Of a DNA stretch of 64,000 nt, positions 34,539-44,917 are shown one piece after another; within the stretch, counting starts at the first letter, position 1, and the number at the start of each line of letters is the position of its first letter. Source of the stretch: RBG-16-66-20 sp052386675 (lineage in GTDB: Bacteria; Pseudomonadota; Gammaproteobacteria; Burkholderiales; SG8-39); NCBI GenBank assembly GCA_052386675.1, contig JBQTJX010000039.1, positions 87,510 to 151,509 on the forward strand. Direction: 5' to 3'. Below the pieces are notes generated by a model. That model was not told the origin of the DNA. It ran no database searches and saw only the letters and a list, made by a program, of their open reading frames with translations. Both the position numbers and the translations under genes were made by a program.

Positions 34539-34578
34539 TAAAATCGCGGCGTTACGGAGGGTGCCTGGGGGCACCCTC
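34539..34578 (+). terminator. TAAAAT box and 9-bp hairpin between mucD and lepA
   Basis: A perfect GAGGGTGCC/GGCACCCTC stem with loop TGGG (34557-34578) is followed by TTTGCTT. It may terminate the sigma-E operon weakly or act as a lepA leader structure. A TAAAAT at 34539-34544 upstream of it could be the lepA -10. Confidence 0.5.
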
Positions 34579-34600
34579 TTTGCTTATGGCATAGGCCCGC

Positions 34601-36393
<1,793 letters not shown>

Positions 36394-36397
<4 letters not shown>

Positions 36398-37182
36398 CAT
36401 TCGCGCTGTTCCTGCTCGCCCTTCTGCTGGTGACCGGCGCGGTGTGGGCGGTCGAATCCGGCTGGCTGGCGAAGCGCCGTGCCGCGGGCGCGAAGCAGCC
36501 CTGGTGGGTGGAGTACTCGGTCAGCTTCTTCCCGGTGATCCTGGTGGTGTTCCTGCTGCGCTCGTTCCTGGTCGAGCCGTTCAAGATTCCCTCTGGCTCG
36601 ATGATCCCGACGCTGCTGGTGGGCGATTTCATCCTCGTAAACAAGTTCACCTATGGCATCCGCGTGCCGGTGCTGAACAACAAGCTGGTCGAGATGAACC
36701 TGCCCAGGCGCGGCGACGTCATGGTGTTCCGCTACCCGGACGACCCGACGCTCGACTACATAAAGCGCGTGGTGGGGCTTCCCGGCGACCGCATCGAGTA
36801 CCGCGACCGGCGCCTGACGGTCAACGGCGCGCAGGTGCCGGTGCGCCAGGTCGAGGACTACCTGCACCGTGAGCGGATGCAGTTCGCGCGCCGTTTCGTC
36901 GAGACCCTGGACGGCACCGGCCACGAGATCCTGCTAGAGGACGAGGCGCAGGGCTTCGCGCCGGCGCAGCGCTCGTTCCCGTTCTCCGGCAATTGCACTT
37001 ACAATATCGCCGGGCTCGCCTGCACGGTGCCGGCCGGCCACTATTTCGTCATGGGCGACAATCGCGACAATTCGAGCGACAGCCGGGTCTGGGGCTTCGT
37101 CCCGGACCGCAATGTCGTCGGCAAGGCGTTTTTCATCTGGCTCAACCTGAACGAACTGGGCCGTTTCGGCTCATTCAGGTGA
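36394..37182 (+). CDS. lepB: signal peptidase I (LepB)
   Basis: A 262-residue inner-membrane protease that removes signal peptides. Two N-terminal membrane segments (about 2-20 and 43-60), catalytic Ser69 in IPSGSMIPTL and Lys124 in YIKRVVGLPGDR, and the GDNRDNSSDSRVWGFV signature near the C-terminus. GTG at 36394 overlaps the lepA stop; no ATG is closer. Confidence 0.95.
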
Positions 37183-37217
37183 CCGGTCCATCAGGCAGCC
37201 TCATCGGGAGAGCGGGC

Positions 37218-37571
37218 ATGCGCAGAAAGCAACTCGGTTTGAGCCTCGGGGCCCTGATGGTGGGGGCGTTCATCTTTGTCATCCTGGCGCTCATGGGGAT
37301 GAAGGTGGCGCCCTCGTACCTGGAGTTCTACACCATCAAGAAAGCGGTGGCCGCCCTGTCGGCAGAGAAGCGGAGCGCCTCGCCCAACGACATCCGCAAG
37401 GCTTTCGACCAGCGCGCACAGGTGGACGACATCACAACCGTCAAGGGCTCCGACCTCGAGATCACCAAGGAAGGCAGCGAGATCGTGATCAACGCCGCCT
37501 ACCGCAAGGAGATCTCGCTGTTCGGCAACATCGGCCTGCACATCGATTTTGCGGCAAGCTCCAAGGAATAG
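37218..37571 (+). CDS. DUF4845 membrane protein
   Basis: A 117-residue protein with one N-terminal transmembrane helix (about residues 6-28, GLSLGALMVGAFIFVILALMG), followed by a small alpha/beta domain (VAPSYLEFYTIKKAV). It resembles a type IV pilin-like N-terminus and belongs to the DUF4845 family, typical between lepB and rnc in betaproteobacteria. Function unknown. It overlaps rnc by 23 bases. Confidence 0.85.
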   Translation: MRRKQLGLSLGALMVGAFIFVILALMGMKVAPSYLEFYTIKKAVAALSAEKRSASPNDIRKAFDQRAQVDDITTVKGSDLEITKEGSEIVINAAYRKEISLFGNIGLHIDFAASSKE

Positions 37572-38292
37572 CGCCACCGGCAGCAAGCGCGAATCCGGCA
37601 CCGGCCGCCCGGCGCTGGAACGGGCCCTGGGGCACCGCTTCCGCAACACCGGCCTGCTCGAGCAGGCGCTTACGCACCGCAGTTTCGGCTCGCCGCACAA
37701 CGAGCGCCTGGAGTTCCTCGGCGACGGCGTGCTCGGCTGCGTGATCACGGAGGAACTCTATTCGCGCTTCCCCGAGCGCACCGAGGGCGAACTGTCACGA
37801 CTGCGCGCCAACCTGGTGCGCGAAACCGCCCTGGCCGGGGTTGCGCGCGCCCATGGGCTGTCCGGCTTCCTTCGCCTCGGGGAGGGCGAACTCGCGAGCG
37901 GCGGCGCGGACCGGTCCTCGATCCTGGCCGATGCGCTCGAGGCCGTCTTCGGCGCCGTATTCCTCGACGGTGGCTACCAGGCTGCGCGCGTCTCCGTGCT
38001 GAAGGTCTACGACGAGGCCCTGGGGCGCCTGGACCCCGCCGAACCCTCGAAGGACGCGAAGACCCAGCTGCAGGAGCTGCTGCAGGGCAAGCGGCAGAAG
38101 CTGCCCCAGTACCGGGTCGTCGCCACGCGCGGCGCGGCGCACAAGCAGACCTTCGAAGTCGAGTGCAGCGTGGAAGGAATCGGCGGAGGCGAACCCAGGC
38201 TGGCGAAGGGGACGGGAAGTTCCCGTCGCATCGCGGAGCAGCAGGCGGCCGAGCACATGCTCGGACAGCTGAAGCCGGACCCGGACGCGTGA
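37549..38292 (+). CDS. rnc: ribonuclease III
   Basis: A 247-residue dsRNA endonuclease. The signature HNERLEFLGDGVL and ADALEAVFGAVFLDGG supply the metal-binding acids, and a C-terminal dsRBD (KTQLQELLQGKRQKLPQYRV.. SSRRIAEQQAAEHML) binds RNA. The start is a TTG at 37549 inside DUF4845; a later start would remain plausible because the first 20 residues are not conserved. The stop overlaps era (GTGA). Confidence 0.94.
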   Translation: MRQAPRNSATGSKRESGTGRPALERALGHRFRNTGLLEQALTHRSFGSPHNERLEFLGDGVLGCVITEELYSRFPERTEGELSRLRANLVRETALAGVARAHGLSGFLRLGEGELASGGADRSSILADALEAVFGAVFLDGGYQAARVSVLKVYDEALGRLDPAEPSKDAKTQLQELLQGKRQKLPQYRVVATRGAAHKQTFEVECSVEGIGGGEPRLAKGTGSSRRIAEQQAAEHMLGQLKPDPDA

Positions 38293-39173
38293 GCACGTTC
38301 CGCTGCGGCACGGTGGCGCTGGTCGGGCGACCGAACACGGGCAAGTCCAGCCTGCTCAATCGCCTGCTTGGCCAGAAAATCGCGATCGTCTCGCCCAAGC
38401 CACAGACCACGCGGCACCTGGTGCGGGGCATCCTCACCATGCCGGACTGCCAGATCATCTTCACCGACTCTCCCGGCTACCAGACGCGACACGTCAACCC
38501 GCTCAACCGCGCGCTCAACCGTCGCGCCAGCGAGGCAGCCCGGGACACCGACGCGGTCCTGTTCGTGATCGAGGCGACGCGCTATGGCGGCGCTGACCAG
38601 CAGGTGCTCGCGCGCATGCCAAAGGACGCGCGCATCGTGGTCGCGGTGAACAAGCTGGACCTGGTGCGCGGTCCCGGCGCGCTGCTTCCGCTGGTGGCGA
38701 GGCTCGACAAGGAAGGGCGCTTCGCCGCCATCGTCCCGGTGTCGGCGCAGACGGGAAAGAACGTTCCGGAATTGACGCGCGTGCTGCGCGACCTCCTGCC
38801 GGAAAGCGCGGCGATCTATCCGCCGGAGCAACTGACCGACCAGGACGAACGTTTCTTCGCCGCCGAGATCCTGCGCGAGAAACTGTTCCGCCTCCTGGGC
38901 GAGGAATTGCCCTACCGCTGCGAAGTGGTGGTGGACAGTTTCAAGGAAGAGGGCCGCCTGCGCCGCATCGAGGCCTCGATATGGGTCGAGCGCGACAGCC
39001 AGAAGCCGATCCTGGTGGGCAAGGGCGGGGAGAAGCTCAAGCGCATATCCACCGCAGCCCGGCTCGACATGGAAAAGCTCTTCGGCGGCAAGGTCTACCT
39101 CGGGGTCTGGGTCAAGGTGAAGGACGCCTGGAGCGGGGACGCCCGCTTCCTGAGGCAACTGGGCTATGGCTGA
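38289..39173 (+). CDS. era: GTPase Era
   Basis: A 294-residue GTPase for 16S rRNA maturation. G1 GRPNTGKSSLLN, G2 PQTTR, G3 DSPGY, G4 NKLDL, and a C-terminal KH domain (SIWVERDSQKPILVGKGGEKLKRIS). Start GTG 38289 overlaps the rnc stop. The rnc-era-recO-pdxJ order is standard. Confidence 0.96.
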   Translation: MSTFRCGTVALVGRPNTGKSSLLNRLLGQKIAIVSPKPQTTRHLVRGILTMPDCQIIFTDSPGYQTRHVNPLNRALNRRASEAARDTDAVLFVIEATRYGGADQQVLARMPKDARIVVAVNKLDLVRGPGALLPLVARLDKEGRFAAIVPVSAQTGKNVPELTRVLRDLLPESAAIYPPEQLTDQDERFFAAEILREKLFRLLGEELPYRCEVVVDSFKEEGRLRRIEASIWVERDSQKPILVGKGGEKLKRISTAARLDMEKLFGGKVYLGVWVKVKDAWSGDARFLRQLGYG

Positions 39174-39182
39174 GCCGCGGAC

Positions 39183-39896
39183 ATGAAGCGGCGGGCGGAC
39201 AACGAGCCCGGTTTCGTGCTCCACACCTGGCCCTACAAGGAGACCAGCTTGATCGTCGAGGTGCTGACACGCCGCCACGGGCGCCTCGGCATCCTTGCCC
39301 GCGGCGCGCGCCGCCCGCGCTCTGCGCTGCGCGGCCTGCTGCTCGCCTTCCAGCCGCTTCGGCTGAGCTGGAGCGGATCGTCGGATCTGGGCACGTTGAC
39401 GGCCGTGGAATGGAGCGGGGGGGAAGCCGCGCTCTCCGGCACCGGGCTGATGTGCGGCTTCTACCTGAACGAACTGCTGCTGCGGTTGCTGCCCCGCGAG
39501 GATCCGCATGAGGCATTGGTCGACGCCTACGCCGACGCGCTGGCCCGGCTGGCCGCGGGCGAGCCCAAGGCGCCGGTGCTGCGGGGCTTCGAGCGGCGCC
39601 TGCTTGCCGAACTGGGCTATGCTCCCGTGCTCGATCGCGAAGCGGGCGGCGGCACCATGATCGAGCCGGGCAAGCGCTATGCCTACCAGCCCGATCGCGG
39701 GCCGGTGGAGTCGAAGGGTGGCAACGGCGAAATGGTCGTGCGCGGAAGCACGCTGCTGGATATTGCGCGCGATGATTACCGCACCCTGGAAACCCGCGAA
39801 GAGGCGCTGCGGCTGATGCGCGCACTGATCGCGGAACGGCTGGGCGGCCAGGCGCTCCACACGCGGGCGGTGCTCGCGGAATTGAAGGTCCTATGA
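39183..39896 (+). CDS. recO: DNA repair protein RecO
   Basis: A 237-residue RecO, loading RecA onto SSB-coated DNA with RecR. N-terminal OB fold begins FVLHTWPYKETSLIVEVLTRRHGRLGILARGARRP; the C-terminal helical part contains GFYLNELLLRLLPREDPHEAL and LRGFERRLLAELGYAP. The zinc-binding Cys cluster of some RecO proteins is absent, common in this class. Overlaps pdxJ by four bases. Confidence 0.93.
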   Translation: MKRRADNEPGFVLHTWPYKETSLIVEVLTRRHGRLGILARGARRPRSALRGLLLAFQPLRLSWSGSSDLGTLTAVEWSGGEAALSGTGLMCGFYLNELLLRLLPREDPHEALVDAYADALARLAAGEPKAPVLRGFERRLLAELGYAPVLDREAGGGTMIEPGKRYAYQPDRGPVESKGGNGEMVVRGSTLLDIARDDYRTLETREEALRLMRALIAERLGGQALHTRAVLAELKVL

Positions 39897-40639
39897 TCGA
39901 ACTTGGCGTCAACGTGGATCACGTCGCGACCGTGCGGCAGGCGAGGCGCACCTATGAGCCTGATCCCGTCTGGGCGGCGGTGGAGGCGCATCTGGGCGGC
40001 GCCGACGGGATCACCGTGCATCTGCGCGAGGACCGGCGCCATATCCAGGACGAGGATGTGCGGCGCCTGCGCGAGCTCACACATATCAAGCTCAACCTGG
40101 AGATGGCGGCCACCGACGAGATGGTGGGAATCGCCTGCCGCATCAGGCCGGAGATGGCGATGCTGGTGCCCGAAGGCCGGCACGAGGTGACCACCGAAGG
40201 CGGGCTGGACATTACGTCGCAGGAGGCGCGCCTGCGCGGTCATGTCGCGAAACTCGCCGATGCCGGCATTGTGGTTTCGGTGTTTATCGACGCCGCCATT
40301 GCGCAGGTGGATGCCGCGAAGCGCGTTGGCGCGGCGGTGTGCGAGGTTCACACCGGACCCTATGCGCATGCCTTCCACGCCAAGGGCCGAGACGCGGAGA
40401 GCGCCGCGGTGGTGACTGAACTGGAGAAGGTGCGCGCCGCAGGCGCGCACATCCGCTCTCTGGGCATGCGCTTCAACGCCGGGCACGCGCTCAACTATTT
40501 CAACGTCGAGCCGGTGGCGCGCCTCGCCGGCGTGCGCGAGCTGCACATTGGCCACGCCATTGTGTCGCGGGCGGTGTTCATCGGCATGCGCGAGGCGGTT
40601 CGGGAAATGAAGCAATTGATCACCCACGCGGCGCGATGA
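39893..40639 (+). CDS. pdxJ: pyridoxine 5'-phosphate synthase (PdxJ)
   Basis: A 248-residue TIM-barrel enzyme making pyridoxine phosphate from 1-deoxyxylulose phosphate and 3-amino-2-oxopropyl phosphate. It begins ELGVNVDHVATVRQARRTYEPDP and has GADGITVHLREDRRHI, KLNLEMAATDEM and LHIGHAIVSRAVFIGM. The stop overlaps the ATG of a 13-codon acpS remnant. Confidence 0.96.
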   Translation: MIELGVNVDHVATVRQARRTYEPDPVWAAVEAHLGGADGITVHLREDRRHIQDEDVRRLRELTHIKLNLEMAATDEMVGIACRIRPEMAMLVPEGRHEVTTEGGLDITSQEARLRGHVAKLADAGIVVSVFIDAAIAQVDAAKRVGAAVCEVHTGPYAHAFHAKGRDAESAAVVTELEKVRAAGAHIRSLGMRFNAGHALNYFNVEPVARLAGVRELHIGHAIVSRAVFIGMREAVREMKQLITHAAR

Positions 40640-40677
40640 TCTACGGCGTCGTCACCGATCTGATATGCGACGGCTGA
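40636..40677 (+). pseudogene. acpS: 13-codon remnant of acpS between pdxJ and nagZ
   Basis: An ATG overlapping the pdxJ stop opens a 13-codon frame coding MIYGVVTDLICDG. Holo-ACP synthase begins MIYGIGTDI in most proteobacteria, and acpS normally lies exactly here, overlapping pdxJ. The first nine codons match that start (Met-Ile-Tyr-Gly-x-x-Thr-Asp-Leu), then the frame runs into the nagZ start and stops at 40677. This looks like a deletion that removed about 95% of acpS. The scar may still couple nagZ translation to pdxJ. Confidence 0.65.
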
Positions 40678-41693
40678 AGGCGCGGCTCCCGCTGGGAGTG
40701 GTGGTGCTGGATCCCGCCGGCACAGCGCTTACCGACGACGATCGCCGGCGGATGGCGCATCCGGCCGTGGGCGGCGTGATCCTGTTCGCGCATAACTACG
40801 GAAATCCGGAGCAGCTGCTTGAGCTGACCGCGGAGATCGAGAGCCTGCGTGATCCCGCGCTGTTCGTGTGCGTGGACCACGAAGGCGGCCGCGTGCAGCG
40901 ATTCAAGGCCGGCTTCACCACGATTCCGCCAATGCAGCGCCTGGGCATGCTCTGGGACCGGGATCGCGACGGCGCCCTGGAATGCGCGCACGCGGTCGGA
41001 TACGTGATCGCTGCCGAGCTTGCCGCGCACGGCGTGGATTTCAGCTTCACGCCGGTGCTCGACCTCGATTACGGCAGCAGCGAGGTCATCGGCCATCGCG
41101 CCTTCCACTACGACCCGAACGCTGTGGGCGCGCTGGCGGCGGCCCTGGTGAAAGGGCTGGCGGATGCCGGGTCGGCGGCGGTGGCGAAGCATTTCCCGGG
41201 ACACGGCTATGCGGCGGTGGATTCCCACGTCGGCGTACCGCGCGACGAGCGCAGGCCGGTCGACGTCCTGCGCAAGGACGTCGCGCCCTATGCGCCGGTC
41301 ATCGCCGCCGGGCTCGCCGGCGTGATGCCGGCGCACGTCATCTACCCGGAGGCGGATCCGGAGCCGGCCGGGTACTCACGCTACTGGCTGCAGGAGGTGC
41401 TGCGTGCGCGCCTCGGCTTCGACGGACTGATCTTCAGCGATGACCTCGCCATGGAGGGTGCGAGCACCGCGGGGGGCATCCCGGAGCGCGCCCATGCGGC
41501 GCTCGCCGCCGGATGCGACATGGTGTTGTTGTGCCAGGACCCGGGAGGGCAGGACGCGCTGCTGGCGGCCCTGGGGGAGGCGCCGATGACAGTCCCAAGG
41601 CGCGCTGAACGCATGCGCCACCAGGGCGGCAGGGACCTCAGGAAGAGCGTGGCCTACAGGGAAGCCCTGCAGGCCATGGGGAAAATTCCCTAG
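40665..41693 (+). CDS. nagZ: beta-N-acetylhexosaminidase (NagZ)
   Basis: A 342-residue GH3 enzyme of peptidoglycan recycling, removing GlcNAc from anhydro-muropeptides in the cytoplasm. The signature AKHFPGHGYAAVDSHVGVP carries the general acid/base His-Asp dyad, and the nucleophile Asp lies in FSDDLAMEGA. Starting ATG lies inside the acpS remnant in another frame. The stop overlaps the convergent efp gene by four bases. Confidence 0.94.
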   Translation: MRRLKARLPLGVVVLDPAGTALTDDDRRRMAHPAVGGVILFAHNYGNPEQLLELTAEIESLRDPALFVCVDHEGGRVQRFKAGFTTIPPMQRLGMLWDRDRDGALECAHAVGYVIAAELAAHGVDFSFTPVLDLDYGSSEVIGHRAFHYDPNAVGALAAALVKGLADAGSAAVAKHFPGHGYAAVDSHVGVPRDERRPVDVLRKDVAPYAPVIAAGLAGVMPAHVIYPEADPEPAGYSRYWLQEVLRARLGFDGLIFSDDLAMEGASTAGGIPERAHAALAAGCDMVLLCQDPGGQDALLAALGEAPMTVPRRAERMRHQGGRDLRKSVAYREALQAMGKIP

Positions 41694-42256
41694 GCCCTTT
41701 CCATATAGCTGCCATCGTTTGTCGAAACCTTGATCTTCTCGCCCTGGTTGATGAACGGCGGCACCTGGACGATGAGCCCTGTTTCCGTCGTCGCCGCCTT
41801 GAAGGTGTTGGTGGCGGTCGCGTTCTTGATGCCGGGCTCGGTATCGGTCACCGTCAGCACCACCGAGGGCGGAAACTCGAGGCCGATGGGCCGACTGTTG
41901 TAGAAGTTTACCTGCACCGACATGTTCGGCAGCAGGTAGCCCGTCTGGCCCTCGAGGAACTCGGCCGATAGCGGCATCTGCTCGTAGTTCTCCTTGTCCA
42001 TGAACACGTAGCTGTCGCCGTCCTGGTACAGGTATTCCATCTCGCGAGGGTCGACGAAGGCACGCTCGATCTTGTCCTCCGTGCGAAAGCGCTGGTTGGT
42101 CTTGGTGCCGGCCTCGATGTCCTTCATCTCGACCTGCATGAAGGCGCCGCCGCGTCCGCCGACGTGCACGTGGTAGCACTTGAGGACGCGCCAGACGCGC
42201 TTGTCCCACTCGAGGAGGTTGCCGACGCGGAGTTCGACTGCGGATACCTTTGCCAT
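41690..42256 (-). CDS. efp: elongation factor P
   Basis: A 188-residue EF-P with three beta-barrel domains: KOW-like N-terminal domain, then RFRTEDKIERAFVDPREMEYLYQDGDSYVFMD, and the C-terminal PPFINQGEKIKVSTNDGSYMERA. It relieves ribosome stalling at proline runs. The overall sequence resembles the lysine-type EF-P, but the loop tip reads HVGGRGGAF with Arg35 where KPGKGGAF has the modified Lys. No earP, epmA or epmB gene is next to it. A palindromic ATTATAAT in the gap to uvrC may serve as -10 in both directions. Confidence 0.95.
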   Translation of the reverse strand: MAKVSAVELRVGNLLEWDKRVWRVLKCYHVHVGGRGGAFMQVEMKDIEAGTKTNQRFRTEDKIERAFVDPREMEYLYQDGDSYVFMDKENYEQMPLSAEFLEGQTGYLLPNMSVQVNFYNSRPIGLEFPPSVVLTVTDTEPGIKNATATNTFKAATTETGLIVQVPPFINQGEKIKVSTNDGSYMERA

Positions 42257-42282
42257 TGCCCAAGTCCTTGAAAAGGGGCCGA

Positions 42283-42290
42283 ATTATAAT
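42283..42290. promoter_or_regulatory. bidirectional -10 element between efp and uvrC
   Basis: ATTATAAT is self-complementary, so it presents TATAAT to both strands. It ends nine bases before the uvrC ATG, which would make uvrC mRNA nearly leaderless, and lies 27 bases from the efp start. No clear -35 is seen. Confidence 0.5.
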
Positions 42291-42298
42291 CCATACCC

Positions 42299-44071
42299 AT
42301 GTTCGACCCGAAAGCCTTCGTTGCCGGCCTGCCGAACCTCCCGGGGGTGTACCGGATGCTGGGTGCCCAGGGCGAGCCGCTGTACGTCGGCAAGGCTGGC
42401 GACCTGCGCAAGCGCGTCGGTTCCTATTTCAGCAAGCTGGACCAGAGCCCGCGTATCCGGATGATGCTGTCGCAGGTGGCCGGCATCGAGACCACGGTGA
42501 CGCGCTCTGAGGGCGAGGCGCTGCTGCTGGAGAACAACTACATCAAGAGCCTGGCGCCGCGCTACAACATCCTGTTCCGGGACGACAAATCCTATCCCTT
42601 CCTGATGGTCACCGGGCATGCCTTCCCGCGGCTCGGGTTCCACCGGGGCGCGCGGGACCGGACCAACCGCTACTTCGGGCCGTTTCCGCATTCACACGCG
42701 GTCCGGGAGAGCATCCAGCTGCTGCAGCGGGTTTTCCGCCTGCGCACCTGCGAGGACTCGGTGTTCGCCAACCGATCGCGACCCTGCCTGCTGCACCAGA
42801 TCCGCCGCTGCACGGCGCCCTGCACCGGGCAGATCAGCGCCGAGCGCTATGCCCAGGACGTGAAGGGCGCGGAACTTTTCCTGCAGGGCCGCGAAGACGA
42901 CGTCATCGGCCTACTGAACGACAAGATGCAGGCCGCGGCTGAAGCCACGCGCTACGAGGAAGCAGCGGTGTTCCGGGACCAGGCGCGCGCGCTGTCGCGG
43001 GTGCAGGCGAGGCAGTACGTCGAGTCGGAGCGCGGCGTGGATGCCGACGTCGTCGCCTGCGAGATGGACGGCGGCCTGGCGTGCGTGAACCTGGCCATGA
43101 TCCGCGGCGGGAGGCACGTCGGGGACCGCAGCTTCTTCCCGCAGAACGCGGACCGGGCGAGCGCGAGCGAGGTGCTGGCCGCGTTCCTCGGACAGCATTA
43201 CGTGGAACAACCACCACCGCCGCTGGTGCTGGTCGGGGCAGAGGTGGATTTCCAGCTCGCCGGCTCGCAGGTGCAGGCTGCGCTGCAGGGCGAGCGCCGC
43301 ATCTGGGTCGAGATGGCGGCCAAGAACGCGCAGCTGGCGCTGGCGCAGCGGGCGCGCGAGAAAAGTACCCAGGAGGCGCGCATCGTCGCATTGCGCGAGG
43401 CGCTCGGCTTGGCGGAGACGGCGCAACGGATCGAATGCTTCGACATCAGCCACACCATGGGGGAGGCCACCGTCGCGTCCTGCGTGGTTTATGACCGCCA
43501 TGCGATGCAGCGCGGCGAGTACCGCCGCTTCAACATCCGCGACGTCACGCCGGGTGACGACTACGGCGCCATGCGGCAGGCGCTGGAGCGGCGCTACAGC
43601 CGCGTCTCGGCGGAAGAGGGGCGGATGCCCGACCTGGTGCTGATCGACGGCGGCCGGGGGCAACTCAATGCCGCACGGGCCGCGCTCGCCGAACTGGGCC
43701 TGAGCGACGTCAACGTGCTCGGCGTCGCCAAGGGACCGGCACGCCGTCCCGGGCTGGAGGAACTGCTCCTCGAGGCCGAAGGACAGGCGTTGTCGCTTCC
43801 CGCCGACCATGCCGGCCTGCACCTGATCCAGAGCATCCGGGACGAGGCGCACCGTTTCGCGATCGCAGGACACCGCGCGCGCAGAGGCAAGGCGCGGGTA
43901 ACATCCACCCTGTCCGAGATTCCCGGCATTGGCGCCAAGCGGCGCCTGAAGCTGCTGGCGCATTTCGGCGGCCTGCAGGGTGTCCAGTCGGCTGGCGTGG
44001 ACGACCTGACGAAGGTTCCGGGCGTGAGCCGGACGCTGGCCGAGAAGATCTATCGCCACCTGCACGCCTGA
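42299..44071 (+). CDS. uvrC: UvrABC excinuclease subunit C
   Basis: A 590-residue UvrC. N-terminal GIY-YIG nuclease (GVYRMLGAQGEPLYVGKAGDLRKRVGSYF), a UVR domain (DKMQAAAEATRYEEAAVFRDQARAL) that binds UvrB, an RNase H-like C-terminal nuclease (RIECFDISHTMGEATVASCVV.. LVLIDGGRGQL) and a helix-hairpin-helix tail (EIPGIGAKRRLKLLAHFGGL). It makes both incisions of excision repair. Followed by pgsA, a common pair. Confidence 0.96.
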   Translation: MFDPKAFVAGLPNLPGVYRMLGAQGEPLYVGKAGDLRKRVGSYFSKLDQSPRIRMMLSQVAGIETTVTRSEGEALLLENNYIKSLAPRYNILFRDDKSYPFLMVTGHAFPRLGFHRGARDRTNRYFGPFPHSHAVRESIQLLQRVFRLRTCEDSVFANRSRPCLLHQIRRCTAPCTGQISAERYAQDVKGAELFLQGREDDVIGLLNDKMQAAAEATRYEEAAVFRDQARALSRVQARQYVESERGVDADVVACEMDGGLACVNLAMIRGGRHVGDRSFFPQNADRASASEVLAAFLGQHYVEQPPPPLVLVGAEVDFQLAGSQVQAALQGERRIWVEMAAKNAQLALAQRAREKSTQEARIVALREALGLAETAQRIECFDISHTMGEATVASCVVYDRHAMQRGEYRRFNIRDVTPGDDYGAMRQALERRYSRVSAEEGRMPDLVLIDGGRGQLNAARAALAELGLSDVNVLGVAKGPARRPGLEELLLEAEGQALSLPADHAGLHLIQSIRDEAHRFAIAGHRARRGKARVTSTLSEIPGIGAKRRLKLLAHFGGLQGVQSAGVDDLTKVPGVSRTLAEKIYRHLHA

Positions 44072-44092
44072 TTCCAACTACGCGCGAGACGC

Positions 44093-44677
44093 ATGCCTGC
44101 CGATCGATCCAGCCTGACGAGCCTGCCCAACCTGATCACCTGGTTGCGGATCCTGCTGATCCCGCTGATCGTGGGTATCTTCTACCTGCCGGACCACTGG
44201 CTGTCCGAGTGGGGGCGCAACGTGACGGCGACCGCGATCTTCGTGTTCGCCTCGCTGACGGACTGGCTCGATGGCTGGCTGGCGCGCCGGCTGAACCAGA
44301 TGTCCGCGTTCGGCGCGTTCCTCGACCCGGTGGCCGACAAGCTCATGGTCGCCGGTGCCCTGGTCGTGCTGCTGCAGCTGGCGCGCGTCGATCCGGTGGT
44401 TGCGCTGATCATCATCGGCCGGGAAATCGCGGTGTCCGCGCTGCGGGAGTGGATGGCCAAGGTGGGGCAGGCGAAAAGCGTCGCGGTGGCCACCATCGGC
44501 AAGTTGAAAACCGCCAGCCAGATGGTCGCGATCCCGCTCCTGCTCTACGGCGAGGAGCTGTTCGGCCTGGTGGATTGCCAGTGGCTGGGGACAATCCTGA
44601 TCAACGTCGCGGCGGTGCTGACGGTCATATCCATGCTGTACTACCTGCGCAAGGCCCTGCCGCATGCCTCCGGTTGA
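44093..44677 (+). CDS. pgsA: CDP-diacylglycerol-glycerol-3-phosphate 3-phosphatidyltransferase
   Basis: A 194-residue integral membrane enzyme for the committed step of phosphatidylglycerol synthesis. The CDP-alcohol transferase motif reads LTDWLDGWLARRLNQMSAFGAFLDPVADK, with all conserved Asp and Gly. Four to six hydrophobic segments. Follows uvrC; its stop overlaps the -10 box of tRNA-Gly. Confidence 0.93.
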   Translation: MPADRSSLTSLPNLITWLRILLIPLIVGIFYLPDHWLSEWGRNVTATAIFVFASLTDWLDGWLARRLNQMSAFGAFLDPVADKLMVAGALVVLLQLARVDPVVALIIIGREIAVSALREWMAKVGQAKSVAVATIGKLKTASQMVAIPLLLYGEELFGLVDCQWLGTILINVAAVLTVISMLYYLRKALPHASG

Positions 44678-44679
44678 GC

Positions 44680-44685
44680 TATAAT
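44680..44685 (+). promoter_or_regulatory. -10 box of the tRNA-Gly promoter
   Basis: Perfect TATAAT fourteen bases before the tRNA 5' end with a GC-rich discriminator (CCGCC). It lies just past the end of pgsA. Confidence 0.6.
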
Positions 44686-44699
44686 CCGCCTCCGTTCAT

Positions 44700-44775
44700 G
44701 CGGGAGTAGCTCAGTTGGTAGAGCGTAACGTTGCCAACGTTAAGGTCGCCGGTTCGAGACCGGTCTCCCGCTCCA
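44700..44775 (+). tRNA. tRNA-Gly (anticodon GCC)
   Basis: A 76-base cloverleaf: acceptor GCGGGAG with CTCCCGC, anticodon loop TTGCCAA, T-loop GGTTCGAGACC, encoded CCA. Confidence 0.96.
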
Positions 44776-44785
44776 GATTACGATA

Positions 44786-44816
44786 GGGAAGGTCGAAAGG
44801 CCTTCCCTTTGCTTTT
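44786..44816 (+). terminator. intrinsic terminator between tRNA-Gly and tRNA-Cys
   Basis: GGGAAGGTC and GGCCTTCCC (one G-U pair) close a GAAA tetraloop, followed by TTTGCTTTT. It lies 11 bases after tRNA-Gly and before tRNA-Cys. Confidence 0.75.
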
Positions 44817-44825
44817 ATGCAACCC

Positions 44826-44899
44826 GGCGGGGTGGCAGAGTGGTCATGCAGCGGCCTGCAAAGCCGTGTACGCCGGTTCGATTCCGACCCCCGCCTCCA
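44826..44899 (+). tRNA. tRNA-Cys (anticodon GCA)
   Basis: A 74-base cloverleaf with acceptor GGCGGGG/CCCCGCC, anticodon loop CTGCAAA and encoded CCA. The T stem has one C-A mismatch as I read it. Confidence 0.92.
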
Positions 44900-44917
44900 G
44901 CCCCCTTCTCAAGGCCT

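Noticed and set aside
38007..39860. 617-codon minus-strand frame opposite rnc-era-recO
   Set aside because: Spans three well-supported genes on the plus strand and has no motif.
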